In this document: one piece after another, positions 1 to 8,656 of the stretch
Position numbering within the stretch: the first letter of the stretch is position 1
Layout: each line of letters begins with the position of its first letter
Assembly (NCBI RefSeq): GCF_020832045.1
Contig: NZ_JAFIFK010000088.1
Location: forward strand, 53,647-117,646
Length of the DNA stretch: 64,000 nt
Source: Halomonas sp.
GTDB lineage: Bacteria; Pseudomonadota; Gammaproteobacteria; Pseudomonadales; Halomonadaceae
Direction of reading: 5' to 3'
Notes under the pieces: model-generated
What the model was told of the DNA's origin: nothing
Databases searched by the model: none
What the model saw: only the letters and a program-made list of their open reading frames with translations
Made by a program: the position numbers and the translations under genes

Positions 1-393
1 GTGCTCAAGCCCCTGTCGGCCAACAGCCTGTGGTTCGTCCACTACCATCCGGGCACGCCCATGCGACGCAACCGCTTCGGCATACCCGAGCCGGAAACCC
101 GTCATGGCGCCCATCGCGCCAGACGGCTGGCGACCTGGGCACTGGACCTGATCCTGCTGCCGCTGGTGGGCTTCGACGACGATGGCCAACGCATGGGCAT
201 GGGCGGCGGCTTCTACGACCGCAGCCTGGCCTTCACCCGGCGTTCCGGCCCGCGGCCAATCCTGATGGGCCTGGCTCATGACTGCCAGCGGGTGAACCGT
301 CTGCCGGCAGAACCTTGGGACATACCTTTGGACGCCATCGTCAGTGACATCCGGGTGGTGCGTCCGGTACGAGGCACCAGCAGAACGCATTAA
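1..393 (+). CDS. fau: 5-formyltetrahydrofolate cyclo-ligase, C-terminal part (5' end outside window)
   Basis: Converts 5-formyl-THF to 5,10-methenyl-THF with ATP in cytosolic folate metabolism. About 130 residues are present. The glycine-rich nucleotide-binding motif GMGGGFYDR lies at residues 66-74 of the fragment, preceded by an R-N-R-F-G-I-P-E-P stretch at 23-31 that matches the family's IPEP region. Family members are usually 180-200 residues, so roughly the first third is missing because the window starts inside the gene; the first codon (GTG) is probably an internal valine. It ends with TAA directly before a strong hairpin terminator. The family assignment is secure from the motif; the true start cannot be seen. 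Confidence 0.9.
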   Translation: MLKPLSANSLWFVHYHPGTPMRRNRFGIPEPETRHGAHRARRLATWALDLILLPLVGFDDDGQRMGMGGGFYDRSLAFTRRSGPRPILMGLAHDCQRVNRLPAEPWDIPLDAIVSDIRVVRPVRGTSRTH

Positions 394-396
394 AAA

Positions 397-429
397 AACC
401 GGCCGAAGCGTGGCTTCGACCGGTTCTTT
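397..429. terminator. Bidirectional hairpin terminator between fau and the small membrane protein
   Basis: Left arm 397-409 and right arm 413-425 pair over 13 positions with one mismatch around a 3-nt loop. An A-run precedes the hairpin and a T-rich stretch follows it, so it can end transcription of fau (plus) and of the minus-strand peptide gene. Confidence 0.8.
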
Positions 430-459
430 CGGTATCTGATCATGGCACTGTTTGCCGAC

Positions 460-555
460 TCAGCCGCCTGCAAGCGCCTGGGCATAACCGGTAACCACGA
501 CACCAATGCCAAAGGCCAGCACCAGTGCCATGACCAGATCGGGCTTACGCTTCAT
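460..555 (-). CDS. Small single-pass membrane peptide, 31 aa, function unknown
   Basis: Begins MKRKPDLVMA and ends ALAGG: a basic N-terminus followed by one hydrophobic segment of about 20 residues (8-28), so probably an inner-membrane peptide with its N-terminus in the cytoplasm. The start at 555 is chosen because an AGGAG-like ribosome-binding site lies just upstream and a promoter (TTGTCA, 18 nt, TATAGT) lies further upstream at 616-645. A longer reading frame back to 714 exists, but its first 53 residues cross the promoter and look non-coding. It ends at the shared hairpin terminator. I do not know the function. Own promoter, ribosome-binding site and terminator make it a likely real gene. 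Confidence 0.7.
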   Translation of the reverse strand: MKRKPDLVMALVLAFGIGVVVTGYAQALAGG

Positions 556-615
556 TGTTACCTGCTCCTGACGTTCCCGTGATTGAACGGCGCCGCTGCG
601 AGCGCGATTGGAGCG

Positions 616-645
616 ACTATAGGGCCTGTGACGCGTTGATGACAA
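616..645 (-). promoter_or_regulatory. Sigma-70 type promoter for the 31-aa membrane peptide
   Basis: On the minus strand a -35 hexamer TTGTCA (plus coordinates 640-645) is followed after 18 nt by a -10 hexamer TATAGT (616-621); each matches consensus at five of six positions. It lies about 60 nt upstream of the ATG at 555. Confidence 0.6.
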
Positions 646-734
646 CCGATCCAAGCCACGATTACATAATGAAACGTAAGCCAATTCTCGGCTTTGGCGT
701 AAGTTACCGCTCACCTACGCCTTTTTCCTGACGC

Positions 735-2249
735 TCAGGCCATGAACAACCGATAGGCGTCGTTGTCCGACTCCTTCCAGTAGCGATAGCCAATCTCGTC
801 GAAATGCTCCTCCACATGAGAGCGATCGCCATTGGGGATCTGCATGCCCACCAATACGCGACCGAAGGCAGCGCCATGATTACGGTAGTGGAACAAGGAG
901 ATGTTCCAGTCATGCGGCAGGTGGGTGAGGAAATTCATCAGTGCACCGGGGCGCTCGGGGAACTCGAAGCGATACACTTCCTCGTCGAAGTGTTCCTTGG
1001 GCCGGCCACCGCCGAGATGGCGAATATGCAGCTTGGCCAGCTCGTTATCGGTAAGGTCGACCACCGGATAGCCCGCATCGCGGAGCTTTTCGATCACTGC
1101 CTGACGATCCTCACCGTCCGGCTTGACCTGAACGCCAACGAAGATATGGGCTTCTTCAGGATCGGCATAGCGGTAGTTGAACTCGGTGACCATGCGCTTA
1201 CCGACGATTCGGCAGAACTTCTTGAAGCTGCCGGGGTGCTCGGGAATGGTCACGGCCAGGATCGCCTCGCGCTGTTCGCCCAGCTCGGTACGCTCGGCGA
1301 TATGCTGAAGGCGATCGAAGTTGGTATTGGCGCCAGAGTTGATGCACAGCAGAGTCTGACCTTCGACTCCGGTCTGCTGGATGTACTTCTTGAGCCCTGC
1401 CAGCGATAGCGCTCCCGACGTCTCGGATACCGCCCGGGTGTCGTCGAAGATGTCCTTGACCGCCGCGCACATCTCGTCGGCGTTGACGGTGATCACGTCG
1501 TCGATTAGGTCGCGCACGATCTTGAAGGGGATCTTGCCGATCTGAGCCACCGCCACGCCTTCGGCGAATACGCCGACCTGCTCCAGCGTTACCCGCCTGC
1601 CCGCGGTCATAGCCGCCTTCAGACAGGCGCTATCCTCCGCCTCCACGCCGATCACCTTGATGTCCGGGCGCAGATACTTGACGTAAGCCGCCACGCCGGC
1701 AATCAGCCCACCGCCACCCACCGGCACGAAGATCGCATCCAGCGGGCCGGTGTGTTGGCGCAGGATCTCCACCGCCACCGTGCCCTGGCCGGCAATGACA
1801 TCGATATCGTCGAAAGGGGGGATGTAGGTGTAGCCGTGCTCGGCCACCAACTCCTGAGCGTGTTCGGCGGCAGCGGCGAAGGCATCGCCCTTGAGCACGA
1901 CCTTGGCGCCCCTTGCCCGCACCGCCTGGACCTTGATCTCCGGGGTGATACGCGGCATGACGATCACCGCCTTGACCCCCATCAGCTTGGCTGCCATGGC
2001 CAGCCCCTGGGCATGGTTGCCGGCCGATGCGGCGATGACACCCTTGGCTTTCTGCGCCTCGGAGAGCTGCGCCATCTTGTTGTAGGCGCCACGAATCTTG
2101 AACGAGTAGACGGGCTGCAGGTCCTCGCGCTTGATCAGGATCTGGTTATTGAAGCGCCGCGACAGGAAGGGAGCCGGGGAAATGGGCGTTTCACGAGCGG
2201 CTTCGTAGACGTGAGCCTGAAGGATCTTCTTGACGGTAGCTTCGAGCAT
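735..2249 (-). CDS. ilvA: Threonine ammonia-lyase, biosynthetic
   Basis: PLP-dependent deamination of threonine to 2-oxobutanoate, first step of isoleucine synthesis, cytosolic. The 504-residue product has the PLP-lysine motif SFKIRGAYNK (Lys51), the SAGNHAQG segment near 75-82 and the phosphate-binding loop VGGGGLIAG at 177-185. The C-terminal third (from about 325) carries two ACT-like regulatory domains, as in the isoleucine-inhibited biosynthetic enzyme rather than the shorter catabolic form. The start MLEATVKKIL at 2249 fits family length (about 505-515 aa); a 24-residue upstream extension is unlike the family. It is divergent from rpiA. The ribosome-binding site is weak. No leader attenuator was recognised. 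Confidence 0.95.
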   Translation of the reverse strand: MLEATVKKILQAHVYEAARETPISPAPFLSRRFNNQILIKREDLQPVYSFKIRGAYNKMAQLSEAQKAKGVIAASAGNHAQGLAMAAKLMGVKAVIVMPRITPEIKVQAVRARGAKVVLKGDAFAAAAEHAQELVAEHGYTYIPPFDDIDVIAGQGTVAVEILRQHTGPLDAIFVPVGGGGLIAGVAAYVKYLRPDIKVIGVEAEDSACLKAAMTAGRRVTLEQVGVFAEGVAVAQIGKIPFKIVRDLIDDVITVNADEMCAAVKDIFDDTRAVSETSGALSLAGLKKYIQQTGVEGQTLLCINSGANTNFDRLQHIAERTELGEQREAILAVTIPEHPGSFKKFCRIVGKRMVTEFNYRYADPEEAHIFVGVQVKPDGEDRQAVIEKLRDAGYPVVDLTDNELAKLHIRHLGGGRPKEHFDEEVYRFEFPERPGALMNFLTHLPHDWNISLFHYRNHGAAFGRVLVGMQIPNGDRSHVEEHFDEIGYRYWKESDNDAYRLFMA

Positions 2250-2350
2250 CCTGATGTTCCAAGGGTGGCGCAAAAGGGCGGCAGCACGTGCTGCACTGCA
2301 GAGAACCCCTATAGGTAGCATCCCCGGCGCCTCGCCGTCCAGCGAACGCG

Positions 2351-2379
2351 TCGGCAGGCGGCCCCGTCTGGCCTATAAT
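2351..2379 (+). promoter_or_regulatory. Promoter upstream of rpiA
   Basis: A perfect -10 hexamer TATAAT at 2374-2379 is preceded after 17 nt by a weaker -35 TCGGCA at 2351-2356 (four of six). It is 36 nt upstream of the rpiA start. Confidence 0.6.
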
Positions 2380-2415
2380 GGCGCGGCACCCGACACCCAT
2401 TGATGCGAGCAAGAC

Positions 2416-3090
2416 ATGACCCAGGATGAACTCAAGGACGCCGTGGCCGCTGCCGCCATCGCCGAAATCGAACCTTGGCTGGAACGCGACACCATTCTAG
2501 GCATCGGTACCGGCTCCACCGCCAACCTGTTCATCGACCGCCTGGCTAGGCTACGCGATGACTTCAAGGGCGCAGTGGCCAGCTCCGAGGCCAGCGCCAA
2601 GCGCCTTCGCGATCACGGCATCGAGGTATTCGAACTCAACGATGTGGGCACGGTGCCTTTTTATATCGACGGCGCCGACGAAGTTAACGCTCACTTGCAT
2701 ATGATCAAGGGGGGTGGCGCGGCGCTCACACGCGAGAAGATCGTGGCCGCCTGCGCCGAGCGCTTCATCTGCATCGCCGACGCCTCCAAGCGGGTAGAGC
2801 GACTCGGCGACTTTCCGCTACCGGTGGAGGTGATTCCCATGGCGCGCTCCTACGTGGCGCGGGCGCTAGTCAAGCTGGGTGCCGATCCGGTCTATCGCGA
2901 GGGCGTGGTCACCGACAACGGCAATCAGATACTCGACTGCTTCGAGTTCATGATCGACGATCCCGTGGCCATGGAGGCGCACATCAACGCCATCGTCGGC
3001 GTGGTGACCAACGGCTTGTTCGCCGCGCGCGGCGCCGACGTGCTTCTGCTGGGTACCAACCAGGGCGTAGAACGTATAACGCCGACCTGA
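2416..3090 (+). CDS. rpiA: Ribose-5-phosphate isomerase A
   Basis: Interconverts ribose-5-phosphate and ribulose-5-phosphate in the non-oxidative pentose phosphate pathway, cytosolic. The 224 residues match the usual family length (about 220). Recognisable parts are the substrate loop GIGTGSTAN near residues 31-39, the catalytic Y-I-D-G-A-D-E stretch near 80-90 followed by [11 protein letters not shown], and the C-terminal G-T-N-Q-G-V-E-R. It has its own promoter and is transcribed away from ilvA; it converges on waaA with only 7 nt between stop codons. Upstream of the ATG only a weak ribosome-binding site is visible. Confidence 0.96.
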   Translation: MTQDELKDAVAAAAIAEIEPWLERDTILGIGTGSTANLFIDRLARLRDDFKGAVASSEASAKRLRDHGIEVFELNDVGTVPFYIDGADEVNAHLHMIKGGGAALTREKIVAACAERFICIADASKRVERLGDFPLPVEVIPMARSYVARALVKLGADPVYREGVVTDNGNQILDCFEFMIDDPVAMEAHINAIVGVVTNGLFAARGADVLLLGTNQGVERITPT

Positions 3091-3097
3091 GCGTAAG

Positions 3098-4408
3098 TTA
3101 GCGCTTACTTACCTGTAGGAGCTGCTGAAGGCCGAGGAGAGTGCGCGCCAGAGCGCCGCGATTGGCCGCCACTACCGCCAGGCCGGCCTCGGCCAGGCGG
3201 TGGCGTTCGGCTTCGTCGAGAAAGAGGGTCACCAACGTATCGGCCAACATGGCAGTATCGCTCACTTCTACCAGTGCACCACCGTGGCGAAGGGTGTCGG
3301 CCACATCGGCGAAATTGGCCAGTTCGGGTCCGGTCAGTACCGGCACGCCCATGGCGGCGGGTTCGAGCAGGTTGTGCCCTCCCACGGGTACCAGACTGCC
3401 GCCGACGAAGGCCAGGTCGGCAGCACCGTAGAGTGTCAGCAACTCACCCATGGTATCGCCCAGGTAGACGGCGGTACGTTCACCGGGCCACTCTCCCCGG
3501 GAGCGCCGTGCCACTGACATACCGCGCTCGCGGCAGAGCGTCGCTACGGCATCGAAGCGCTGGGGATGTCGCGGCACGAGGATCAGCAGGGCGTTGGGGT
3601 AGGACTGCCGCAGACGAGCATGGACGTCGAGCAGCTGCTCATCTTCACCGGGATGTGTGGAGCCCGCCACCCACACCGGCCGTGAGCCCAACTGCGTGCA
3701 CAGCCGCTTGCTCTCCGCCGTCGCGGCCTCGTCCGGTGCCATGTCGTACTTCAGCGAGCCCACCACATCGGTACGCGTGACCGGCATGCCCAGCTCACGG
3801 AAGCGCTCGGCATCGCCGCGCGACTTGGCGGCCAGCCAGTCAACCTGTGCCAGTGCCGCGGCCATCAGGGGGCGCACGCGACGGTAGCCGCGCAAGGCGC
3901 GCGGCGAGAGTCGGCCATTGACCACCGCGGTGGGGACACCGCGACGCTGGCAAGCCGTCAGCAGGTTGGGCCACAGTTCGGTTTCGAAGAAGATGGCCAA
4001 CTCGGGCTCGAGGCGTGCGATGAAGCGCCTCGCTGCACCGGGATAATCGAGGGCCACGAAGGCGTGCTGCAAACGCTCTGTCTGACCGGCCTGACGCCTT
4101 GCCTCCCTTAGCGCGTGGACCCGCTCGGCACCGGTGGCGGTCATGGTGGTGACCATCAAGCGGTGATGCGGATAGCGCTCCAGCAGTGCATCGATCAACG
4201 GTCGTGCGGCCAGCACCTCACCCACCGACGCACAGTGCAGCCACAGCTGCGGCGTGCCATCGGACTGTCGTCGTATCAGCCCAAGACGTTCACGCCGCCG
4301 GTTAGTGAGCGCATGCTCACGCCAGACTCTTCGCCACACCAAGGGCGAAAGCAGATAAAGCGCCGCAGAGTAGAGCCAGCGAGGCCAACGGGATGGTAAC
4401 GCGGCCAT
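3098..4408 (-). CDS. waaA: Kdo transferase (3-deoxy-D-manno-octulosonic acid transferase)
   Basis: GT30 inner-membrane enzyme that adds Kdo from CMP-Kdo to lipid IVA, linking lipid A to the core. The 436-residue protein has an N-terminal membrane anchor (about 10-27), the family's S-V-G-E segment at 61-64 carrying the catalytic glutamate, and a C-terminal nucleotide-sugar half with GGHNLLEPAAMG-type sequence. The start codon shares one base with the hldE stop (TGATG), so it is translationally coupled in the order GT9-hldE-waaA. Kdo kinase kdkA lies nearby, so this WaaA may be monofunctional (one Kdo), as in organisms that phosphorylate Kdo; that last point is inference. Confidence 0.95.
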   Translation of the reverse strand: MAALPSRWPRWLYSAALYLLSPLVWRRVWREHALTNRRRERLGLIRRQSDGTPQLWLHCASVGEVLAARPLIDALLERYPHHRLMVTTMTATGAERVHALREARRQAGQTERLQHAFVALDYPGAARRFIARLEPELAIFFETELWPNLLTACQRRGVPTAVVNGRLSPRALRGYRRVRPLMAAALAQVDWLAAKSRGDAERFRELGMPVTRTDVVGSLKYDMAPDEAATAESKRLCTQLGSRPVWVAGSTHPGEDEQLLDVHARLRQSYPNALLILVPRHPQRFDAVATLCRERGMSVARRSRGEWPGERTAVYLGDTMGELLTLYGAADLAFVGGSLVPVGGHNLLEPAAMGVPVLTGPELANFADVADTLRHGGALVEVSDTAMLADTLVTLFLDEAERHRLAEAGLAVVAANRGALARTLLGLQQLLQVSKR

Positions 4409-5838
4409 CAGCTCTCGCGATCGAGAATGGTAGCGATCATGGCGGTGGTGGAGACGCCATCTTCGAAGCCCAGCACTTTCACCTCACCGCCTGCAGCACG
4501 CACCGCGTCGCCGCCCGCTATCTCGTCTGCGCGATAATCACCGCCCTTGACCAAAATATCGGGTAATACCGCTTCGATCAGGCGCTGCGGCGTATCCTCG
4601 CTGAACGGCACCACCCAATCCACGGCACCGAGGCCGGCCAGAACCTGCATGCGCCGGTTCAGGGGATTGATCGGGCGGGAGGGGCCCTTGAGTCGGCCAA
4701 TGGAGGCGTCATCGTTGACCGCCACTATCAGCCGGTGGCCCAGTTGACGGGCGTGCTGCAGGTAGGCGACATGGCCGGCGTGCAGGATATCGAAGCAGCC
4801 GTTGGTCATCACGACGCGCTCACCGCGCAGCTGGGCGGCACGCACCGCTTCGATCAGCGGGGCCTCTTCGATGGGGCCGAATTCGGCCAGCTTATCGCCA
4901 TGCACGGCGGTGTAGAGCTCGGCGATGGAGAGCGTGGCGGTGCCGGGCTTGGCCACGACCAGACCGGCCGCCAGATTGGCCAGCGTCATCGCTTCGGGGA
5001 AGCCGTGACCGGCGGCTAGCGCCAGTCCCAGCACGCCGATCACGGTATCGCCGGCGCCGGTAACGTCGAACACTTCTCGGGCCCGAGTGGGCAGGTGCAG
5101 CGGCTCGTGGTCGCCGCGGATCAAGGTCATACCTTTCTCGCTGCGAGTGATCAGCAACGCTTCGAGATCGAGCTCAGCGCATAGCGACGCCCCCTTGGCG
5201 GCCAACTCCTCGTCGTCGTGACAGTGACCCACCACCGCTTCGAACTCGGCCAGGTTGGGAGTGATCACGCTGGCCCCGCGATACTTGCCGAAATCGCTGC
5301 CCTTGGGGTCGACCAGCACCCGTTTGCCGGCGCCTCGTACCAGAGCGATCAGCTCTTCGACTCGATTGAGGGTCCCCTTGCCGTAATCGGAGAGGATCAC
5401 CAGATCGCAGTCGGGCAGCCCCTGCTCGACCCGTGACAACAATCCGCGGGTGTCGAGCTCACCCAGGCCGTCTTCGAAGTCGAGCCGAATCAGCTGCTGG
5501 TTGCGGCTCATCACACGCAGCTTGGTGATGGTGGGAATGCCGGGGCTGCTCTGGAAGTAGGTATCGACTCCAGCCGCCTCCATGCGCTCGCCCAACCGCC
5601 GAGCGTTGTCGTCATCCCCCACCATGCCGCTCAGAGCAGCATGGGCGCCCAGCGAGGCGATGTTGAGCGCTACGTTGGCTGCGCCGCCGGGCCGGTCCTC
5701 GCACTCGTCCACTCGTACCACCGGCACCGGCGCTTCGGGCGAGATGCGTGAGGTGGCTCCGTGCCAATAGCGGTCAAGCATCACGTCACCCACCACCAGG
5801 ACGTGCGCCTGCTCCAGCGCGGTCAGGTCAAGCTTCAT
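4408..5838 (-). CDS. hldE: Bifunctional D-glycero-beta-D-manno-heptose-7-phosphate kinase / heptose-1-phosphate adenylyltransferase
   Basis: Supplies ADP-heptose for the LPS inner core. Domain 1 (about 1-320) is a ribokinase-type kinase with [10 protein letters not shown] near 49-58 and the catalytic GAGD at 261-264. Domain 2 (about 340-476) is a nucleotidyltransferase with [12 protein letters not shown] at 345-356. The 476 residues equal the usual two-domain length. It overlaps the upstream GT9 gene by 11 nt and the downstream waaA by 1 nt, so the three form one operon. The remaining pathway enzymes, gmhB and hldD, are also in this window. Confidence 0.97.
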   Translation of the reverse strand: MKLDLTALEQAHVLVVGDVMLDRYWHGATSRISPEAPVPVVRVDECEDRPGGAANVALNIASLGAHAALSGMVGDDDNARRLGERMEAAGVDTYFQSSPGIPTITKLRVMSRNQQLIRLDFEDGLGELDTRGLLSRVEQGLPDCDLVILSDYGKGTLNRVEELIALVRGAGKRVLVDPKGSDFGKYRGASVITPNLAEFEAVVGHCHDDEELAAKGASLCAELDLEALLITRSEKGMTLIRGDHEPLHLPTRAREVFDVTGAGDTVIGVLGLALAAGHGFPEAMTLANLAAGLVVAKPGTATLSIAELYTAVHGDKLAEFGPIEEAPLIEAVRAAQLRGERVVMTNGCFDILHAGHVAYLQHARQLGHRLIVAVNDDASIGRLKGPSRPINPLNRRMQVLAGLGAVDWVVPFSEDTPQRLIEAVLPDILVKGGDYRADEIAGGDAVRAAGGEVKVLGFEDGVSTTAMIATILDRES

Positions 5839-6925
5839 CGGATCGTTCCTCTTCCTTGCGGTCGTGGGGGCGCATCAGCAGCGCGTCGAGTCGCTCGACC
5901 ACGTCATCGACGCGAATCAGTGCCATGGCATCGGGGTGGCGCACGCGCTGGCCCCAGGTTATCTCTTCGGGCTCGCGGTGAAGGTAGGTGCGAACCGCAT
6001 CCGGGTAGCGGTTGACCACGTATTCACGCCACCGGTAGGGTGCGGCGCGGTCGGGGTTGGTGGTGGCGAACAGGCCTACCACCGGCGTGCCCATGGCATT
6101 GGCCATGTGCACCGGCCCGGAGTCGGGAGCGATGACCGCCCGGGCTCCGGCAATCAAGGCCATGAGCCCCTTGAGCGAGGTGGCGCCAATGGCGTCGATC
6201 ACCGCTTCCGGACGGCACAGCGCAACGATGCGCTCGCCCATCTCACGCTCCTGGGTACTGCTGCCACCGGTGAGCACCGACTTGAATCCATAGTGCACCC
6301 AGGCATGCTCGATGACGGCAGCATAGCCTTCTGCCGACCAGTTGCGGAAATTGCGCAGCCGGGGATTGGCACAGGGACTCATCAGCAGATAGCCGGTGCT
6401 GCCGGTCAACGCCGCGGCTTCATCGCGAGCCGCCTCCGGTACCGGCACATTCCACTCAAGCGAAAGATCCTCGACGCCCAGCAGGCGGGCAAAATCAAGG
6501 AACGACTCGAGCACATGAGCCTTGGGGTGCGGCACGATCTGGCGGTGGGTAAACCAGTTCTGGGCATCCTTGGCCCGCGCCTTGTCGTAGCCCACCCGCA
6601 CCTTGGCCTTTAGCCCTAGTGAGAGCACGCTTGCCCGCAGTGCCTGCTGCATGTGCAGCAGCACGTCGAAGCGGGTGTCGTTCAGCTCACGCCACAGGCG
6701 GCGCATGCCGGCCATGCCCGTGGACTTGTCGTAGACCACGAATTCGACCCCCGACAGGCCAGCCAGTAGACTGTGTTCCGCCTTGCCGATGATCCAGGTA
6801 ATACGCACGTCGGGCCACTGACGCTGCAGGGCGCGTACGGTGGGCACCAGATTGCACACGTCGCCGAGGGCGGAGAGTCGCAGCACGGCAATATGGCGCG
6901 GTTGGGCAGGCAGAGGATGCTTCAT
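5828..6925 (-). CDS. Glycosyltransferase family 9 (heptosyltransferase-like), LPS core
   Basis: Likely transfers a heptose or related sugar from an ADP-activated donor to the LPS core at the cytoplasmic face of the inner membrane. With the start at 6925 it is 365 residues and begins MKHPLPAQP followed by the GT9 N-terminal strand ([11 protein letters not shown]). The donor-site segment [20 protein letters not shown] lies in the C-terminal half. A start 12 codons upstream (6961) is possible; neither has a good ribosome-binding site. Its ATG overlaps the divergent kdkA ATG inside a CATG. It could be WaaC-like; acceptor specificity cannot be read from sequence. Confidence 0.85.
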   Translation of the reverse strand: MKHPLPAQPRHIAVLRLSALGDVCNLVPTVRALQRQWPDVRITWIIGKAEHSLLAGLSGVEFVVYDKSTGMAGMRRLWRELNDTRFDVLLHMQQALRASVLSLGLKAKVRVGYDKARAKDAQNWFTHRQIVPHPKAHVLESFLDFARLLGVEDLSLEWNVPVPEAARDEAAALTGSTGYLLMSPCANPRLRNFRNWSAEGYAAVIEHAWVHYGFKSVLTGGSSTQEREMGERIVALCRPEAVIDAIGATSLKGLMALIAGARAVIAPDSGPVHMANAMGTPVVGLFATTNPDRAAPYRWREYVVNRYPDAVRTYLHREPEEITWGQRVRHPDAMALIRVDDVVERLDALLMRPHDRKEEERSDEA

Positions 6926-7637
6926 GCACTTGGCAACATGTCGGACAGGAAAGACTTTCATTCTATATGATGCGGACAGTGTATGTGACGCCGAGCCGAC
7001 GCCACAAATCGGTCCGTCGCTGATCGACCCCGCATACTGGCGTCGTACCGGGCGCGTGGTAGGCGAGGCTCCCGGTCGCGGCAGCAGTCTGTTTCTCGAT
7101 GTCGGCCGTGCACAGTGGGTGCTGCGCCCCTATCGCCGCGGCGGTCTGATCGCACGAATCAGCGAGGCACGCTACCTGTGGACGGGGCTCGAGCGCAGCC
7201 GCGCCTATCGCGAGCTTCGCCTCACCGCCCACCTGCATGCGTTGGGGCTGCCGGTGCCGCAGCCGGTGGCCGCAAGTGTGACCCGCCACGGCCCGGCGAC
7301 CTATTCGGCAGCGCTGATCACCGTGCGTATTCCCGGCGCCGAAGCCCTGGCGGAACGCCTTGCCGACGCCGACACGGCGCTGCTCGAGCGGGTCGGCGCC
7401 ACCGTGCGCCGCTTCCATGAGGCGGGCCTCGATCATGTCGACCTCAACGCGCGCAATCTTCTCATCGACGAAGCCGACCAGGTATGGCTGATCGACCTTG
7501 ATCGCTGCCGACTGCGCCCTCCCGGGGCCTGGCGGCAAGCGAACCTGGAACGGCTCGGCCGCTCGCTGATCAAGTTCGGTGCTGCCGACGCCATGGTGGC
7601 GATTCGCCGTGGCTACGCTTCCGACGCCGACGACTGA
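6924..7637 (+). CDS. kdkA: 3-deoxy-D-manno-octulosonic acid kinase (Kdo kinase)
   Basis: Phosphorylates Kdo of Kdo-lipid A, a modification in bacteria that carry a single phosphorylated Kdo. The 237-residue protein belongs to the WaaP/KdkA group of eukaryotic-kinase-like proteins: R-G-G-L at 72-75, catalytic-loop motif HVDLNARN at 171-178 and metal-binding I-D-L-D-R at 190-194. The ATG at 6924 has an AGAGG ribosome-binding site 7 nt upstream; the frame is open for 28 codons further upstream, but those lie inside the neighbouring GT9 gene. Its 3' end overlaps the convergent GT9 gene by 25 nt. Size and motifs fit Haemophilus KdkA better than heptose kinase WaaP. Confidence 0.85.
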   Translation: MHLATCRTGKTFILYDADSVCDAEPTPQIGPSLIDPAYWRRTGRVVGEAPGRGSSLFLDVGRAQWVLRPYRRGGLIARISEARYLWTGLERSRAYRELRLTAHLHALGLPVPQPVAASVTRHGPATYSAALITVRIPGAEALAERLADADTALLERVGATVRRFHEAGLDHVDLNARNLLIDEADQVWLIDLDRCRLRPPGAWRQANLERLGRSLIKFGAADAMVAIRRGYASDADD

Positions 7638-8656
7638 CGCGCCTTGCCTCGCTCCGGGTAGAGTCGCTCGAGTAGCTCCTCCAATCCCTGCAGGATGTCC
7701 ATCTTGCCCGGCACCTGGCCATCGCGATGAAACACTGCTTCGTGGCAATCCTCATAGCGCGGCCAGTAGCGAAACGGCACCGTCATGAAAAAGATGCCCA
7801 GTGTCGGCGTATGGGTCGCCAGCGCCAGATTGCGCACGCCGGTGTCGCCCGAAACCAGCACGCTGGAGGCCGCCATCCAGGGCGCTAGCCGCTCAAGGTC
7901 CATGCGTCCCTGTATCTCGACGTTGTCGTTGCGGGCCGCGACGTCGGCAAGAAAGTCTCCCGACTCCTCGGCCTTCTGGCCCTCGAGCAGCACATGGCGA
8001 TAGCCGGGAAACTCCCGTGCCGCCTGCTCGATCAATTGCCCCCACGACTCCTGGGACAGTGACTTTTCCGCCACCGCGGCGTATGGGAAGTAGACGATGC
8101 GCGGCTGGGATTCGGCGCGCCGATGATGCGGCATGGCGAACTCAAGCGGGTACTTCGGCTTGTGGCCCATGATTTTGAGAAAGTCGAGCAGCACCTCGGC
8201 TTCGTAGTGAAAATCCGAGCGCAGTATGCCGACATCGAACAGTAGCCGATTGAGCTGCCGCTTGTAGGGGAATCCAAGTTTGACCCGGGCCGAGGTCAGC
8301 AATGTCTGCAGGCGGGAGCGTGCCGTATCGGCCAGGTCGAAGAGAACGTCGAACTCGCGATGCTGGCGCAGGGAGCGCCACTGCTCGCCCAACGAGCCGC
8401 GTGAATCCAGCACGTGTACCTCATCGACCAGATCGTCGGGCACGGCGTATTGGTATTTACTGACCGTGCTCAACGTGATGTGCGCCTGCGGAAACAGGCG
8501 GCGGAGTTCTACCAGGAACGGCCGGGTCGCCATCATGTCGCCAAAGGCACACTGGCGAATTACCAGAATACGGCGTACCTGTTCCACATGCAGACGCGAC
8601 AGCCACCTGCGGCCGCGGCCGTTGAGATAACCGCCCTTTTCAATCCAGGCTTTCAT
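7613..8656 (-). CDS. Glycosyltransferase family 9 (heptosyltransferase-like), LPS core
   Basis: 347 residues with the GT9 N-terminal strand R-R-I-L-V-I-R-Q-C-A-F-G-D near 28-40 and the donor-site segment V-S-G-D-T-G-V-R-N-L-A-L-A in the C-terminal half. It probably adds a sugar to the LPS core from the cytoplasmic side of the inner membrane. Its ATG overlaps the TGA of the GT4 gene by 4 nt (ATGA), so the two are coupled. It converges with and slightly overlaps kdkA. In the donor-site segment T-G-V-R-N stands where many heptosyltransferases have S-G-x-x-H, so donor specificity may differ from WaaC/WaaF. Exact linkage unknown. Confidence 0.83.
   Translation of the reverse strand: MKAWIEKGGYLNGRGRRWLSRLHVEQVRRILVIRQCAFGDMMATRPFLVELRRLFPQAHITLSTVSKYQYAVPDDLVDEVHVLDSRGSLGEQWRSLRQHREFDVLFDLADTARSRLQTLLTSARVKLGFPYKRQLNRLLFDVGILRSDFHYEAEVLLDFLKIMGHKPKYPLEFAMPHHRRAESQPRIVYFPYAAVAEKSLSQESWGQLIEQAAREFPGYRHVLLEGQKAEESGDFLADVAARNDNVEIQGRMDLERLAPWMAASSVLVSGDTGVRNLALATHTPTLGIFFMTVPFRYWPRYEDCHEAVFHRDGQVPGKMDILQGLEELLERLYPERGKARQSSASEA

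Noticed and set aside
460..714. 84-residue version of the small membrane peptide
   Set aside because: The extra N-terminal 53 residues cross the apparent promoter at 616-645 and lack family-like sequence.
6840..6923. 28-codon N-terminal extension of kdkA
   Set aside because: It lies wholly within the opposite-strand GT9 gene, whereas the ATG at 6924 has its own AGAGG.
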